Source: Candidatus Eisenbacteria bacterium (GTDB lineage Bacteria > Desulfobacterota > Binatia > DP-6). From it: a stretch of DNA of 64,000 nt. Of the stretch, positions 20,983-29,129 are shown in pieces. Under the pieces are notes generated by a model. It was given only the letters and a program-made list of their open reading frames with translations, searched no databases and had not been told where the DNA came from. The position numbers were made by a program, and so were the translations under genes. The first letter of the stretch is position 1. Every line of letters begins with the position of its first letter. Location of the stretch: the NCBI GenBank assembly GCA_035577985.1, contig DATJZY010000188.1, positions 1 through 64,000 on the forward strand, read 5' to 3'.

Positions 20983-22050
20983 TCAGGCGAGCGCATAGAA
21001 AAGCGCCGCGTTGCGTCCGCCGACCTTCTCGCGCGACGTCTCGCTGATGTCGCGGCGCGTGCGCAGGTGCTTCGTCGACTCCGGCCAGCCGCCGTCCCAG
21101 TGCGGGTAGTCGCTCGCATACATGATGAAGTCGTCGCCGAGGACGCTGATCACGCCGGGCAGGATCGGCTCTTCGGGCTCGCACGACACCCAGATGTTGC
21201 CCGCGCGCAGGTAGTCGATGGGCTCGTGCTGCCAACCGTTCGGGATCCAGCTCCCGCGCTTCTCGTAGTGCTCGTGCATGCGGTCGATGAAGTACGGCAC
21301 CCAGCCGACGCCCGCTTCGAGGAAGGCGACGCGGAGCTTCGGATGACGGTCGAAGACGCCGCCCGAGACGAGCGCCGTCATGGCGGTCATCTGGTCGAAC
21401 GGGAAGGAGATGCAGTGCACCTGGATGTAGTTCGTGAAGCGGTCGACGCCGATCTTCGGCAGGTGGATGCCCGGCGCGCCGTGGACGCCGAGCGGCATGT
21501 CGAGATCGACGGCGGCCCGATAGAAGGACTCCAGGTCCGGATGGTCCAGGTTGCGCGTCTTGAGCGCCGGCGGGATCAGTGTCGCGACCAGCCCGAGCTT
21601 CTTCGCCTCGCGCATGATGTCGATCGCGACCGCTCCGTGCTCGATCGGTGTCACCCCGACGCCGTACAGGCGCCCGCCGGCGCGCCGGCAGTAGTCCGCG
21701 ATCCACTCGTTGTAGAGCCGCGCCATGCCGGCGGCGAAGGCGGGATCCTCGAGCGACGGCACGCAGAGGCCGAAGCTCGGATAGAGGACCATGGCGTCGA
21801 TGTGGTCGCGGTCGGCGTCCTTCAGCACGCCTTCGACCGACGTCCAGTTTATGCCCTCGACGACGCTGAGCCCGTGCTCGGGTGGGCAGCCGGCGCCCGG
21901 TCCCTTGTCCTCGGGGTAGTGGCGTCCCTCGATCTTGAGGCTCGGCCGGCCGTCGGTGCGCGTGGTCACCTTGTCCGGCCACCGCTTCATGCACTCGAGC
22001 GTCAGCGCCGTGCCCTCCGCGACGTGTCCGTCCGCGTCGACGATCCGCAT
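20983..22050 (-). CDS. Amidohydrolase family 2 protein
   Basis: This 355-residue homologue of the 18593-19750 amidohydrolase has MRIVDADGHVAEG at the N-terminus (metal-binding DxDxH), LGVHGAPG and YASDYPHWDGGWPEST. It is first in the leftward trio amidohydrolase, P450, amidohydrolase. ATG at 22050 is preceded by GGAG. A terminator-like hairpin at 22113-22141 separates it from the next leftward gene, so its promoter should lie within 22051-22112. Confidence 0.88.
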   Translation of the reverse strand: MRIVDADGHVAEGTALTLECMKRWPDKVTTRTDGRPSLKIEGRHYPEDKGPGAGCPPEHGLSVVEGINWTSVEGVLKDADRDHIDAMVLYPSFGLCVPSLEDPAFAAGMARLYNEWIADYCRRAGGRLYGVGVTPIEHGAVAIDIMREAKKLGLVATLIPPALKTRNLDHPDLESFYRAAVDLDMPLGVHGAPGIHLPKIGVDRFTNYIQVHCISFPFDQMTAMTALVSGGVFDRHPKLRVAFLEAGVGWVPYFIDRMHEHYEKRGSWIPNGWQHEPIDYLRAGNIWVSCEPEEPILPGVISVLGDDFIMYASDYPHWDGGWPESTKHLRTRRDISETSREKVGGRNAALFYALA

Positions 22051-22112
22051 GAGGGCTCCATAATCGAACGGCCGCTCGACCCGCAAGCGGCGTCGCGTCG
22101 CGCACGAACGAA

Positions 22113-22141
22113 AGCGGCCCGGGCACGGGGCCCGGGCCGCT
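22113..22141 (-). terminator. Perfect 12-bp GC hairpin, leftward terminator
   Basis: AGCGGCCCGGGC at 22113-22124 pairs perfectly with GCCCGGGCCGCT at 22130-22141 around a 5-nt loop. Read leftward, the stem is followed by TTCGTTCGTGCG, a T-rich run that fits an intrinsic terminator. It would stop transcripts from the Cys-rich gene at 22440-23747. The lnt remnant begins just to its right. Confidence 0.7.
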
Positions 22142-22144
22142 CGC

Positions 22145-22402
22145 ATCGGTCGAGAGACGCGGCGCTACCTCCTGCGCGCCACCAACTCCGGCGTGACCGC
22201 AGTCGTGGATCCTCGCGGCGCCGTCGTCGCCCAGGCGCCGCGCGACGTCGCCGCCGTCCTACCGGCGACGGTCGTCGCCCTGTCGGGCGAGACCGTCTAC
22301 ACGCGCGCCGGCGACGTCTTCGCGTGGGCCTGTGTGCTCGTCGCGCTTCTCCCGCTCGGCCGTCGCCGCGCAACGCCACCGCCCGCCGCCGGCGCAGAGT
22401 AG
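22145..22402 (+). pseudogene. lnt: Remnant of apolipoprotein N-acyltransferase C-terminus
   Basis: In the frame ending at the TAG at 22400-22402, the translation reads GRETRRYLLRATNSGVTAVV then DPRGAVVAQAP, SGETVYTRAGD and a hydrophobic VFAWACVLVALLPL. This is the pattern of the last ~80-90 residues of Lnt (post-catalytic nitrilase-fold strand plus final transmembrane helix). Nothing of the ~400 preceding residues, including the Glu-Lys-Cys catalytic triad, is present. The first usable start is GTG at 22193, without a ribosome-binding site. It appears to be a decayed fragment. A nitrilase-family origin other than Lnt is less likely because of the terminal membrane helix. Confidence 0.65.
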
Positions 22403-22439
22403 CCGGCGTGCGGGCGTGGCGGATCGGTCGTGGCGCGGC

Positions 22440-23747
22440 TCAGTCGTGTTTGTGGTGACCGTAAGCGTGACCTTTGCCGTGATCACCCTTGCCGGGACCA
22501 CCCTTGCCGGGATGGTGATCTTCGTCGCCCTGGTCGTTGTCGTCCTCGTCGTCGTCGCCCTGGCAGGGATTCGGCTGACACGACGTCGCCGACGTGACCG
22601 TCCCGTGGTGGAGGGTGCACTGCGCCGCGGTCGCCGGCACGCACTTCGATTCGACTTCGCCGTCCTCGTCCAGCTTCTGGACGCAGCAGGCGATGATCTT
22701 CGGCGGCGCGGGCTTGCATGGATCGGGCTCGCAGGACGTCGCCGTCTTGACCGTGCCGTGCTTGGCCGAGCACAGCTCCTCCGAGATGACGGCGCACTGT
22801 GACCCCACCTCCTTGGGCACGCAGCAGACGACCGGTGGCGGAGGCGGAGCCTCGTTGCACGGATCGGGCTCACAGGACGTCGCGTCGGTGACCGTCCCGT
22901 CATGGTCGATGCACTGCTGCTCGGTAGCGAGCACGCACTTCGTCTCCGGCTCGCTGTCGTGGTGCCGCATGGACGTGGAGACGCAGCAGGCGACGAGCGG
23001 GGGCGGGACCGGCGTGCAGGGGTTCGGGTCGCACGTGGGAGCATCCACGACCATTCCGCCCGCAGCAGCGCACTCGGCGGGAATCAGCTCCTCGCACGGC
23101 ACCTCCGGCTGGTGATCGCAGAACGCGGCATCGGCGCTGCTCGGGAGACAGCAGGGGACCTTCTCCGTGGGTGGAGGGCCGCACGGGTCCGGAATGCAGG
23201 AGTCGGCGTCGACCTCCGTCCCACCGGCCTTCTCGCACTGCGCCCTGGTCACCTCCTCGCACGTGTCGCTCGGCTGATCGGGGAAGGAACCGGTGACGCT
23301 GCTGGGAACGCAGCACCTCACCTTTTCCTTGGGGTGCCCGGGGAAATGGCAGCCGAGGACGTCCTGGCCCTGGTGGTTGCGGATCGCCAGGGTGAGACCG
23401 CGCGGATCGAATCCGAGCAGCCGCTCGTTACCGCGCGGGGCGGTGCTGAGCCGCACCTTCCCGTTGCCCGCGCCGTTCGTGCGCAGGGTTGCGACCTTCA
23501 CGCCGTTGACGACCACGTCGAACGTGGTCTTGCGGGGCAGCCGCTGGGTGAAGATTCCGAGCCGAGCGCTGGCCGCGGACTTCATGGCGAGCCTGGCGCG
23601 CCCGTGCGCCTTCGGCGGCGCGCTCGTCGTGGCCGTGAGCGGCTGGCGCTGGATATCGACGGCGGCCGCGGCGGCACCCGCCAGCACGACGACCAACCCC
23701 AGGCCCAGCAGCGTAGTGGAACGTCCCCTGGCTATCTGCGTCCACAT
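22440..23747 (-). CDS. Secreted Cys-rich repeat protein with His/Gly/Lys tail
   Basis: I do not recognise the family. The 435-residue product has a signal peptide (about 8-34, ending AGAAAAA) and a beta-rich N-terminal domain (VRLSTAPRGNERLLGFDPRGLTLAIRNHQG). Five Cys-rich units of about 50 residues follow: CCVPSS...C...QC...GT.VDADSCIPDPC, each opening with a Cys-Cys pair and ending xPxPC. The C-terminus switches to an acidic run (GDDDEDDNDQGDED) and then a His/Gly/Lys tail that could bind metal. ATG at 23747 is chosen because GGAGGG lies 8 nt upstream. It is divergent from the second P450. Confidence 0.8.
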   Translation of the reverse strand: MWTQIARGRSTTLLGLGLVVVLAGAAAAAVDIQRQPLTATTSAPPKAHGRARLAMKSAASARLGIFTQRLPRKTTFDVVVNGVKVATLRTNGAGNGKVRLSTAPRGNERLLGFDPRGLTLAIRNHQGQDVLGCHFPGHPKEKVRCCVPSSVTGSFPDQPSDTCEEVTRAQCEKAGGTEVDADSCIPDPCGPPPTEKVPCCLPSSADAAFCDHQPEVPCEELIPAECAAAGGMVVDAPTCDPNPCTPVPPPLVACCVSTSMRHHDSEPETKCVLATEQQCIDHDGTVTDATSCEPDPCNEAPPPPPVVCCVPKEVGSQCAVISEELCSAKHGTVKTATSCEPDPCKPAPPKIIACCVQKLDEDGEVESKCVPATAAQCTLHHGTVTSATSCQPNPCQGDDDEDDNDQGDEDHHPGKGGPGKGDHGKGHAYGHHKHD

Positions 23748-23972
23748 GATGAAACCCTCCTTCGTCTTCCCCACCGATGTGTGGATACAGGTACGTCGTC
23801 AATACCTAATCTTCGGGAAAACGGCCCGCACGGACCGTGAAGGCGCGCCAGATGCGCTCGACGACTGGGGTTTTCGGCGGGCGCTTCGCGACCTCGCACG
23901 ATCGCCGGGCAGGCGCTCGTCGCCGTCCGCCTCCCTCCCCCTTTCACATGGCCCGCGAATACTGTAATGCCT

Positions 23973-23990
23973 CCCAAACGTTCGTTTGGG
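23973..23990. promoter_or_regulatory. Palindromic operator upstream of P450
   Basis: CCCAAACG at 23973-23980 and CGTTTGGG at 23983-23990 form an 8-bp inverted repeat with a 2-nt centre, ending 11 nt before the P450 ATG. The core CAAAC-N4-GTTTG matches the kind of site bound by TetR-family regulators such as PsrA. A TGTAAT box at 23963-23968, with TTCACA at 23943-23948, could be a promoter whose start falls inside the palindrome, giving repression by steric block. The spacer is short (14 nt), so the promoter assignment is weak. No tetR gene is in the window. Confidence 0.55.
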
Positions 23991-24001
23991 ACGGAGACCG
24001 A

Positions 24002-25216
24002 ATGGCCAACTTCGACATCGGCGCCAACCTCGCAGACCCCGACACCTACGAGCGGGGCTTTCCCCACGACGTGTTCCGCCGCCTGCGCCGCGAGGCGCCG
24101 GTCTACTGGCATGCGCGGGGGCACGAGAAAGGCGGCAAGGGCTTCTTCGCCGTCTCGAAGTACGAGGACGTCCGCTACGTCGGCCGCACGCCGGCCATCT
24201 TCTCGTCGGAGCCCGGCATCACGATCGTGGACCAGGGCCCGCAGGACTTCGAGGCCGGCCAGTCGAGCATGCTGCAGATGGATCCACCGCGCCACGCGCG
24301 CTACCGCAAGCTCGTCTCCGGCGGCTTCACACCACGACGGATCAACGCGCTCGAGCCCATGATCCGCGAGCTGGTGAACGAGATCATCGACGAGGTGGCG
24401 CCACGCGGCGGCTGCGACTTCGTGACCGATGTCGCGGCCGAGCTGCCGCTGCGCGTGATCGCCCGCTTTCTCGGCGTCCCGACCGAGGAGCGCACGACCC
24501 TCTTCTCCGCCAGCAACCGGCTGATCGGGTTCGAGGATCCCGAGTACGGCACGACCGAGGAGGACGGGCGCGCGGGGGCGATCGATCTCGCCATGCTCGC
24601 GCACCGCATCGCCGAGGAGCGCAAGGCCGAGCCCCGCGACGACATCATCACGATCCTGCAGAACGCCGAGGTCGACGGCGAACGCCTGTCCGACCTCGAC
24701 TTCATCGCCTTCTTCGTGCTGCTGACGGTCGCCGGCAACGAGACGACCCGCAACCAGACGTCGCACACGATGCGCCTCCTCTTCGAGCACCCTGGCGAGC
24801 TGGCGAAGCTCCGGGACGATCCGTCGCTCGTCCCCTCGGCCATCGAGGAAGCGCTGCGCTACAGCCCACCCGTCATGTACTTCCGCCGCACGACCAAGTC
24901 CGACGCCGAGATCCGCGGCGTCAAGATCCCCAAGGGCAGCTTCGTCACCGTCTACTACCCGTCCGCCAACCGCGACGAGGACATCTTCCCGGACCCGGAC
25001 CGCTTCGACGTGACGCGTTCGCCGAACGAGCACCTGGCCTTCGGCGAGGGCGAGCACTTCTGCCTCGGCGCCAGCCTGGCCCGCCTTCAGCTCCGCGCCA
25101 TGGTGGGCGGCATGCTCGAGCGCTTCCCGAACCTCCGCCTGGCCGGCGAGATCAAGCTCCTGCGCTCCCACTTCATCGACGGCGTGAAGCACATGCCGGT
25201 CCGGTGGTCCCAGTGA
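24002..25216 (+). CDS. Cytochrome P450
   Basis: This 404-residue soluble P450 has the I-helix VAGNETTRNQ, ExxR in EALRYSPPVMYFRRTTKSD, and the haem loop FGEGEHFCLGASLARL with Cys354. It is a paralogue of the leftward P450 across the divergent region. ATG at 24002 follows GGAG and gives the conserved MANFDIG...YERGFPHDVFRRLRREAP start; a longer open frame upstream is not conserved. It appears monocistronic and is probably controlled by the palindrome at 23973. Confidence 0.93.
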   Translation: MANFDIGANLADPDTYERGFPHDVFRRLRREAPVYWHARGHEKGGKGFFAVSKYEDVRYVGRTPAIFSSEPGITIVDQGPQDFEAGQSSMLQMDPPRHARYRKLVSGGFTPRRINALEPMIRELVNEIIDEVAPRGGCDFVTDVAAELPLRVIARFLGVPTEERTTLFSASNRLIGFEDPEYGTTEEDGRAGAIDLAMLAHRIAEERKAEPRDDIITILQNAEVDGERLSDLDFIAFFVLLTVAGNETTRNQTSHTMRLLFEHPGELAKLRDDPSLVPSAIEEALRYSPPVMYFRRTTKSDAEIRGVKIPKGSFVTVYYPSANRDEDIFPDPDRFDVTRSPNEHLAFGEGEHFCLGASLARLQLRAMVGGMLERFPNLRLAGEIKLLRSHFIDGVKHMPVRWSQ

Positions 25217-25322
25217 CCGGGGGTGTCGGCCGTCTTCGTGGCCTCCCGCCCCACCCTTCCTCGCACCGGGTCGAATAGGATCGTTGCGCTCTACGTCGAC
25301 CGCCGGTAGGGAGTGCGGTCCG

Positions 25323-26312
25323 ATGGAAGCGTCCGTCTCAGCCGTCAACGACCAGGTGCGCGAGGCCTCGGCGTTCGCCTATCGACTCCGCGAAGAGATC
25401 GGCAACGTCATCGTCGGGCAGCGCTACCTGATCGACCGGCTGCTGATCGGCCTCCTCGCTAACGGGCACGTCCTCCTGGAGGGCGTCCCGGGGCTCGCCA
25501 AGACGACCGCCGTGAAGACGCTCGCGCAGGCCGTCGACGCGACGTTCCGGCGCATCCAGTTCACGCCGGACCTCCTGCCGGCCGACCTCATCGGCACCCT
25601 CATCTACAACCCGCGCGACGGCGCCTTCACGACCAAGAAGGGTCCCATCTTCGCGCAGATCATCCTCGCCGACGAGATCAACCGGGCCCCCGCCAAGGTG
25701 CAGAGCGCGCTCCTCGAAGCCATGCAGGAGCACCAGGTGACGATCGGCGACGAGACGCTCGCGCTGCCCGAACCGTTCCTCGTCCTCGCCACCCAGAACC
25801 CGATCGAGCAGGAGGGCACGTACCCGCTCCCCGAGGCGCAGGTCGACCGCTTCATGCTGAAGCTGCGCGTGACGTACCCGTCGCGCGAGGAGGAGCGCCA
25901 GATCCTCGAGCGCATGGCCTTCACGAAGAGCGATCCCGTCGTGCGGCCGGTCGTGACGCCGGGCGACGTCCTCGCGGCGCGCGGTCTGGTCGACCAGATC
26001 TACGTCGACGACAAGATCAAGGAGTACATCGTGACGCTGGTGCTCGCGACGCGCGAGCCGGGCGCGCACGGGCTCGATCTGGGCCCGCTCATCCAGTACG
26101 GCGCGTCGCCGCGCGCGACCCTCGCGCTGACGCTCGCGTCGAAGGCCAACGCGTTCCTGTCCGGTCGCGGCTACGTGACGCCGCAGGACGTGAAGACGAT
26201 CGGACCCGACGTGCTCCGCCACCGCATCATCGTCACCTACGAGGCCGAGGCGGAGGAGGTCGACGCCGACGAGATCGTGCGCCGGGTGTTCGACGGGGTC
26301 CCGGTTCCCTGA
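25323..26312 (+). CDS. MoxR-family AAA+ ATPase
   Basis: This 329-residue chaperone-like ATPase has Walker A GVPGLAKTT (residues 54-62), a Walker B/sensor region (ILADEINRAPAKVQSALLEAMQEHQVT), sensor 1 ATQNPIEQEGTYPLPEAQ.DRF and the C-terminal lid domain. MoxR proteins act with von Willebrand A proteins to activate or insert cofactors into periplasmic complexes. It opens the Bat operon; the DUF58 gene follows 17 nt downstream. ATG at 25323 follows GGGAG. Confidence 0.93.
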   Translation: MEASVSAVNDQVREASAFAYRLREEIGNVIVGQRYLIDRLLIGLLANGHVLLEGVPGLAKTTAVKTLAQAVDATFRRIQFTPDLLPADLIGTLIYNPRDGAFTTKKGPIFAQIILADEINRAPAKVQSALLEAMQEHQVTIGDETLALPEPFLVLATQNPIEQEGTYPLPEAQVDRFMLKLRVTYPSREEERQILERMAFTKSDPVVRPVVTPGDVLAARGLVDQIYVDDKIKEYIVTLVLATREPGAHGLDLGPLIQYGASPRATLALTLASKANAFLSGRGYVTPQDVKTIGPDVLRHRIIVTYEAEAEEVDADEIVRRVFDGVPVP

Positions 26313-26329
26313 GCGGCCGCAGCCCGGTC

Positions 26330-27205
26330 ATGCTGTCGCGCGAGCAGCTGCGAGCCGTTCGCAAGATCCAGATCCGGACGAGCCACCTCGTCTCGGACCT
26401 GTTCGCCGGGCAGTACCAGAGCGTGTTCAAGGGTCGCGGCATGGAGTTCGCCGAGGTGCGTCTCTACCAGCCCGGCGACGACGTGCGCACGATCGACTGG
26501 AACGTCACCGCCCGCACGGGCACGCCGCACGTGAAGCGCTTCGCCGAGGAGCGCGAGCTGACGGTCATGCTGGTCGTCGACGCGAGCGCCTCGACGGTGT
26601 TCGGCAGCCGGCGCCAGACCAAGCAGGCGCTCGCGGCCGAGCTGGGCGCGCTCCTCGCCTTCTCGGCGATCACGAACAACGACAAGGTCGGTCTGGTCAT
26701 GTTCAGCGATCGGATCGAGCTGGCGCTGCCGCCGCGCAAGGGAAACCGCCACGTCCTGCGCGTCATCCGCGAGATCCTCTCGCTGCGCCCGACCGGTCGG
26801 GGAACGGACGTGCCGGCGGCGCTCGAGCACCTGGGGCGCGTGACCAAGCGCCGCTGCGTCCTCTTCCTGGTGTCGGACTTCCTCACGCCGGGATGGAAGC
26901 AGGCGCTGCGGCTCGCGTCGCGCCGTCACGACGTCATCGCCGTCGTGCTCGAGGACCCGCGCGAGTCTGAGCTGCCCTCGGTCGGGCTCGTCGAGCTGGA
27001 GGAGGCCGAGACCGGCGAGCGCTACGTCGTCGACACGCGCGACTGGCGCGTCCGCGACGCCTTCGCCCGCCAGGCTGCGCTCGCGCGCGCGCAGCGCGAC
27101 CGCGATCTGCGCGCGGCCGACGTCGACGCGATCGTCGTCGGGACCGATCGTCCGTACATCGAGGCGATCATGCGCTTCTTCCGCATGCGGGAGCGTCGCG
27201 CGTGA
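26330..27205 (+). CDS. DUF58 domain protein
   Basis: This 291-residue protein has the DUF58 signature KGRGMEFAEVRLYQPGDDVRTIDW followed by NVTARTGTPHVKRF. A von Willebrand A-like domain follows, whose metal site begins LVVDASAST. It partners MoxR in the conserved MoxR-DUF58-Bat operon. It is cytoplasmic, lacking membrane helices. Its TGA overlaps the next GTG (GTGA). Confidence 0.92.
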   Translation: MLSREQLRAVRKIQIRTSHLVSDLFAGQYQSVFKGRGMEFAEVRLYQPGDDVRTIDWNVTARTGTPHVKRFAEERELTVMLVVDASASTVFGSRRQTKQALAAELGALLAFSAITNNDKVGLVMFSDRIELALPPRKGNRHVLRVIREILSLRPTGRGTDVPAALEHLGRVTKRRCVLFLVSDFLTPGWKQALRLASRRHDVIAVVLEDPRESELPSVGLVELEEAETGERYVVDTRDWRVRDAFARQAALARAQRDRDLRAADVDAIVVGTDRPYIEAIMRFFRMRERRA

Positions 27206-28131
27206 TCAGGGGTCTTCTTCTCGCGCTGGCGCTCGGGGCGGCCACCTTCGCCGACGATGCACCATCCGTGGTCTCCGTGAAGGCCCATGCGACGCCCGAC
27301 ACGACCACCATCGGCACCCGCGTCCGCTACGAGGTCGAGGTGAGCGCGCCGCCGGGCATGGAGATCATGGTCGCCCAGCCGGCCGAGCGGATCGGCGACA
27401 TGGAGATCGTCGACTTCGGCACGGAGGCCCCGTCGCCCACGAAGGACGGCCGCGTGGTCTTCCGGCGCTGGTGGCAGCTCGTCGCGTGGAGCCCCGGCCA
27501 TCATCTCCTCGTGTCGCCGAAGGTCCAGTATCGCGCGCCCGGCGGCGAGCTCGCCGACGCGCCCACCGACGACGTCGGCGTGACCGTGACGAGCCTGCTC
27601 GAGCGCGCCCCGCAGGCGGCCGACATCCGCGACATAAAGCCTCCCGAGCCGATCCCGGTCGACTGGCGTCCGTACGAGTGGCTCGCCGGCGGCGCGATCG
27701 CCCTCGCGCTCCTCGCGTATGCCGTCTACTTCGCGCTCGCCCGGCGCCGCCGCGTCGTCGCCGCCCCGCCCCCACCGCCCCCGCACGTGGTCGCCGTCGC
27801 CGCGCTCGACGCCCTTCGCGCCCGCGCACTGGTCGAGAAGGGTGCGCTCAAAGAGTTCTACTCGGCGCTTTCCGACATCGTGCGCCGCTACCTCGAGGAC
27901 CGCTTCGGCGTCCGCGCGCCCGAGATGACGACCGAGGAGTTCCTGCTGGCGACCTCGCGCGACGGCCGCCTGGCCGCCGCGCACCGCCGCCTCCTCGGCG
28001 ACTTCCTCGTCGAGTCCGACCTGGTGAAGTTCGCGCGCCACGTCCCCACCATCGCCGACAGCGAGCGCGCCTTCACCGCCGCCCGCCGCTTCATCGACGA
28101 AACGACCCCCGTTACACGGGAGGCCGCGTGA
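27202..28131 (+). CDS. Bat-operon membrane protein with cytoplasmic helical domain
   Basis: This 309-residue protein has a signal peptide (about 1-17), a periplasmic beta-rich domain (about 18-145), one transmembrane helix (about 158-178) and a cytoplasmic helical domain (ALVEKGALKEFYSALSDIVRRYLEDRFGV..PEMTTEEFLLA). This is the layout of DUF4381/BatD-like accessory proteins encoded between the DUF58 and BatA genes. GTG at 27202 and the next GTG at 28128 both form GTGA overlaps. Confidence 0.8.
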   Translation: MIRGLLLALALGAATFADDAPSVVSVKAHATPDTTTIGTRVRYEVEVSAPPGMEIMVAQPAERIGDMEIVDFGTEAPSPTKDGRVVFRRWWQLVAWSPGHHLLVSPKVQYRAPGGELADAPTDDVGVTVTSLLERAPQAADIRDIKPPEPIPVDWRPYEWLAGGAIALALLAYAVYFALARRRRVVAAPPPPPPHVVAVAALDALRARALVEKGALKEFYSALSDIVRRYLEDRFGVRAPEMTTEEFLLATSRDGRLAAAHRRLLGDFLVESDLVKFARHVPTIADSERAFTAARRFIDETTPVTREAA

Positions 28132-29129
28132 GCGGCCGGCTTGCCAACCCCTGGTGGCTGCTTCTGCTCGCGCTCCTGCCCCTCCTGTGGACGGCGGGGC
28201 GGCGGCGAGATCGTCGCGCGGCGGTGCGCTATCCGTCGCTCGCGGTGCTGCGGGCGGTCGCGCCGGCGGGTTCCGGGCGGCGCCGGCTCGTGCTCGGGCT
28301 CCTGCGCTCAGCGGTCGTCGTCCTGATCGCGCTCGCGATGGCGCGCCCGCAGGTGGGCAACGCCGCCGCCAAGGTCCACCACGAGGGCGTCGACGTCGTG
28401 CTCGCGGTCGACGTCTCCGGCAGCATGCTCGCCGAGGACTTCACGCTCGGGAACGAGCGCGCGAGCCGGCTCGGGGTCGTGAAGTCGGTCGTCAAGGACT
28501 TCGTCGCGGCGCGGCCGCAGGATCGGATCGGGCTCGTCCTGTTCGGGGCGCGGGCGTATACGCAGTGTCCGCTGACGCTCGATCACGGGTGGCTCCGCCA
28601 GAACCTCGAGCGCGCCGAGGTCGGCATGATCGAGGACGGGACGGCGATCGGGGCCGGGCTCGCGACCGCCGTCAATCGGCTGCGCGCGTCGACGGCCAGG
28701 AGCAAGTTCGTCGTGCTGCTCACCGACGGCCAGCAGAACGCCGGCCGCATCACGCCCGAGACGGCGGCCGAAGCCGCCGCGGCGCTCGGCATCAAGGTCT
28801 ACACGGTCGGCGCCGGCACGCGCGGCATGGCCCCCTTTCCCGCGCGCGACCTCTTCGGCAACAAGGTGTACCGGCCGATGCAGGTCGACATCGACGAGGA
28901 GACGTTGAAGCGGGTCGCCTCTGCGACCCACGGCCGCTACTTCCGCGCCACCGATACCGACAGCCTGCGCGACATCTACACGGAGATCGACAAGGCCGAG
29001 AAGACGACGTTCGAAGCGCCCGAGTACGCGGACTACCGGGAGCTCTATCCCTGGCTCGTCTGGCCGGCCTTGCTCGTCATGTGTCTCGAGGTGGGTCTCG
29101 CCGAGACGCTCCTGCGGAAGATCCCATGA
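28128..29129 (+). CDS. batA: BatA: membrane von Willebrand factor A protein
   Basis: This 333-residue protein has two N-terminal transmembrane helices (about 7-22 and 55-71), a vWA domain with the MIDAS motif DVSGSM (residues 95-100), Thr in DGTAIG and Asp in LTDGQQNAG, and a final helix (WLVWPALLVMCLEVGLAETLL). The MIDAS metal supports protein-protein contact in the periplasm. It follows a GTGA overlap with GGGAGG upstream and overlaps batB by ATGA. Confidence 0.92.
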   Translation: MSGRLANPWWLLLLALLPLLWTAGRRRDRRAAVRYPSLAVLRAVAPAGSGRRRLVLGLLRSAVVVLIALAMARPQVGNAAAKVHHEGVDVVLAVDVSGSMLAEDFTLGNERASRLGVVKSVVKDFVAARPQDRIGLVLFGARAYTQCPLTLDHGWLRQNLERAEVGMIEDGTAIGAGLATAVNRLRASTARSKFVVLLTDGQQNAGRITPETAAEAAAALGIKVYTVGAGTRGMAPFPARDLFGNKVYRPMQVDIDEETLKRVASATHGRYFRATDTDSLRDIYTEIDKAEKTTFEAPEYADYRELYPWLVWPALLVMCLEVGLAETLLRKIP

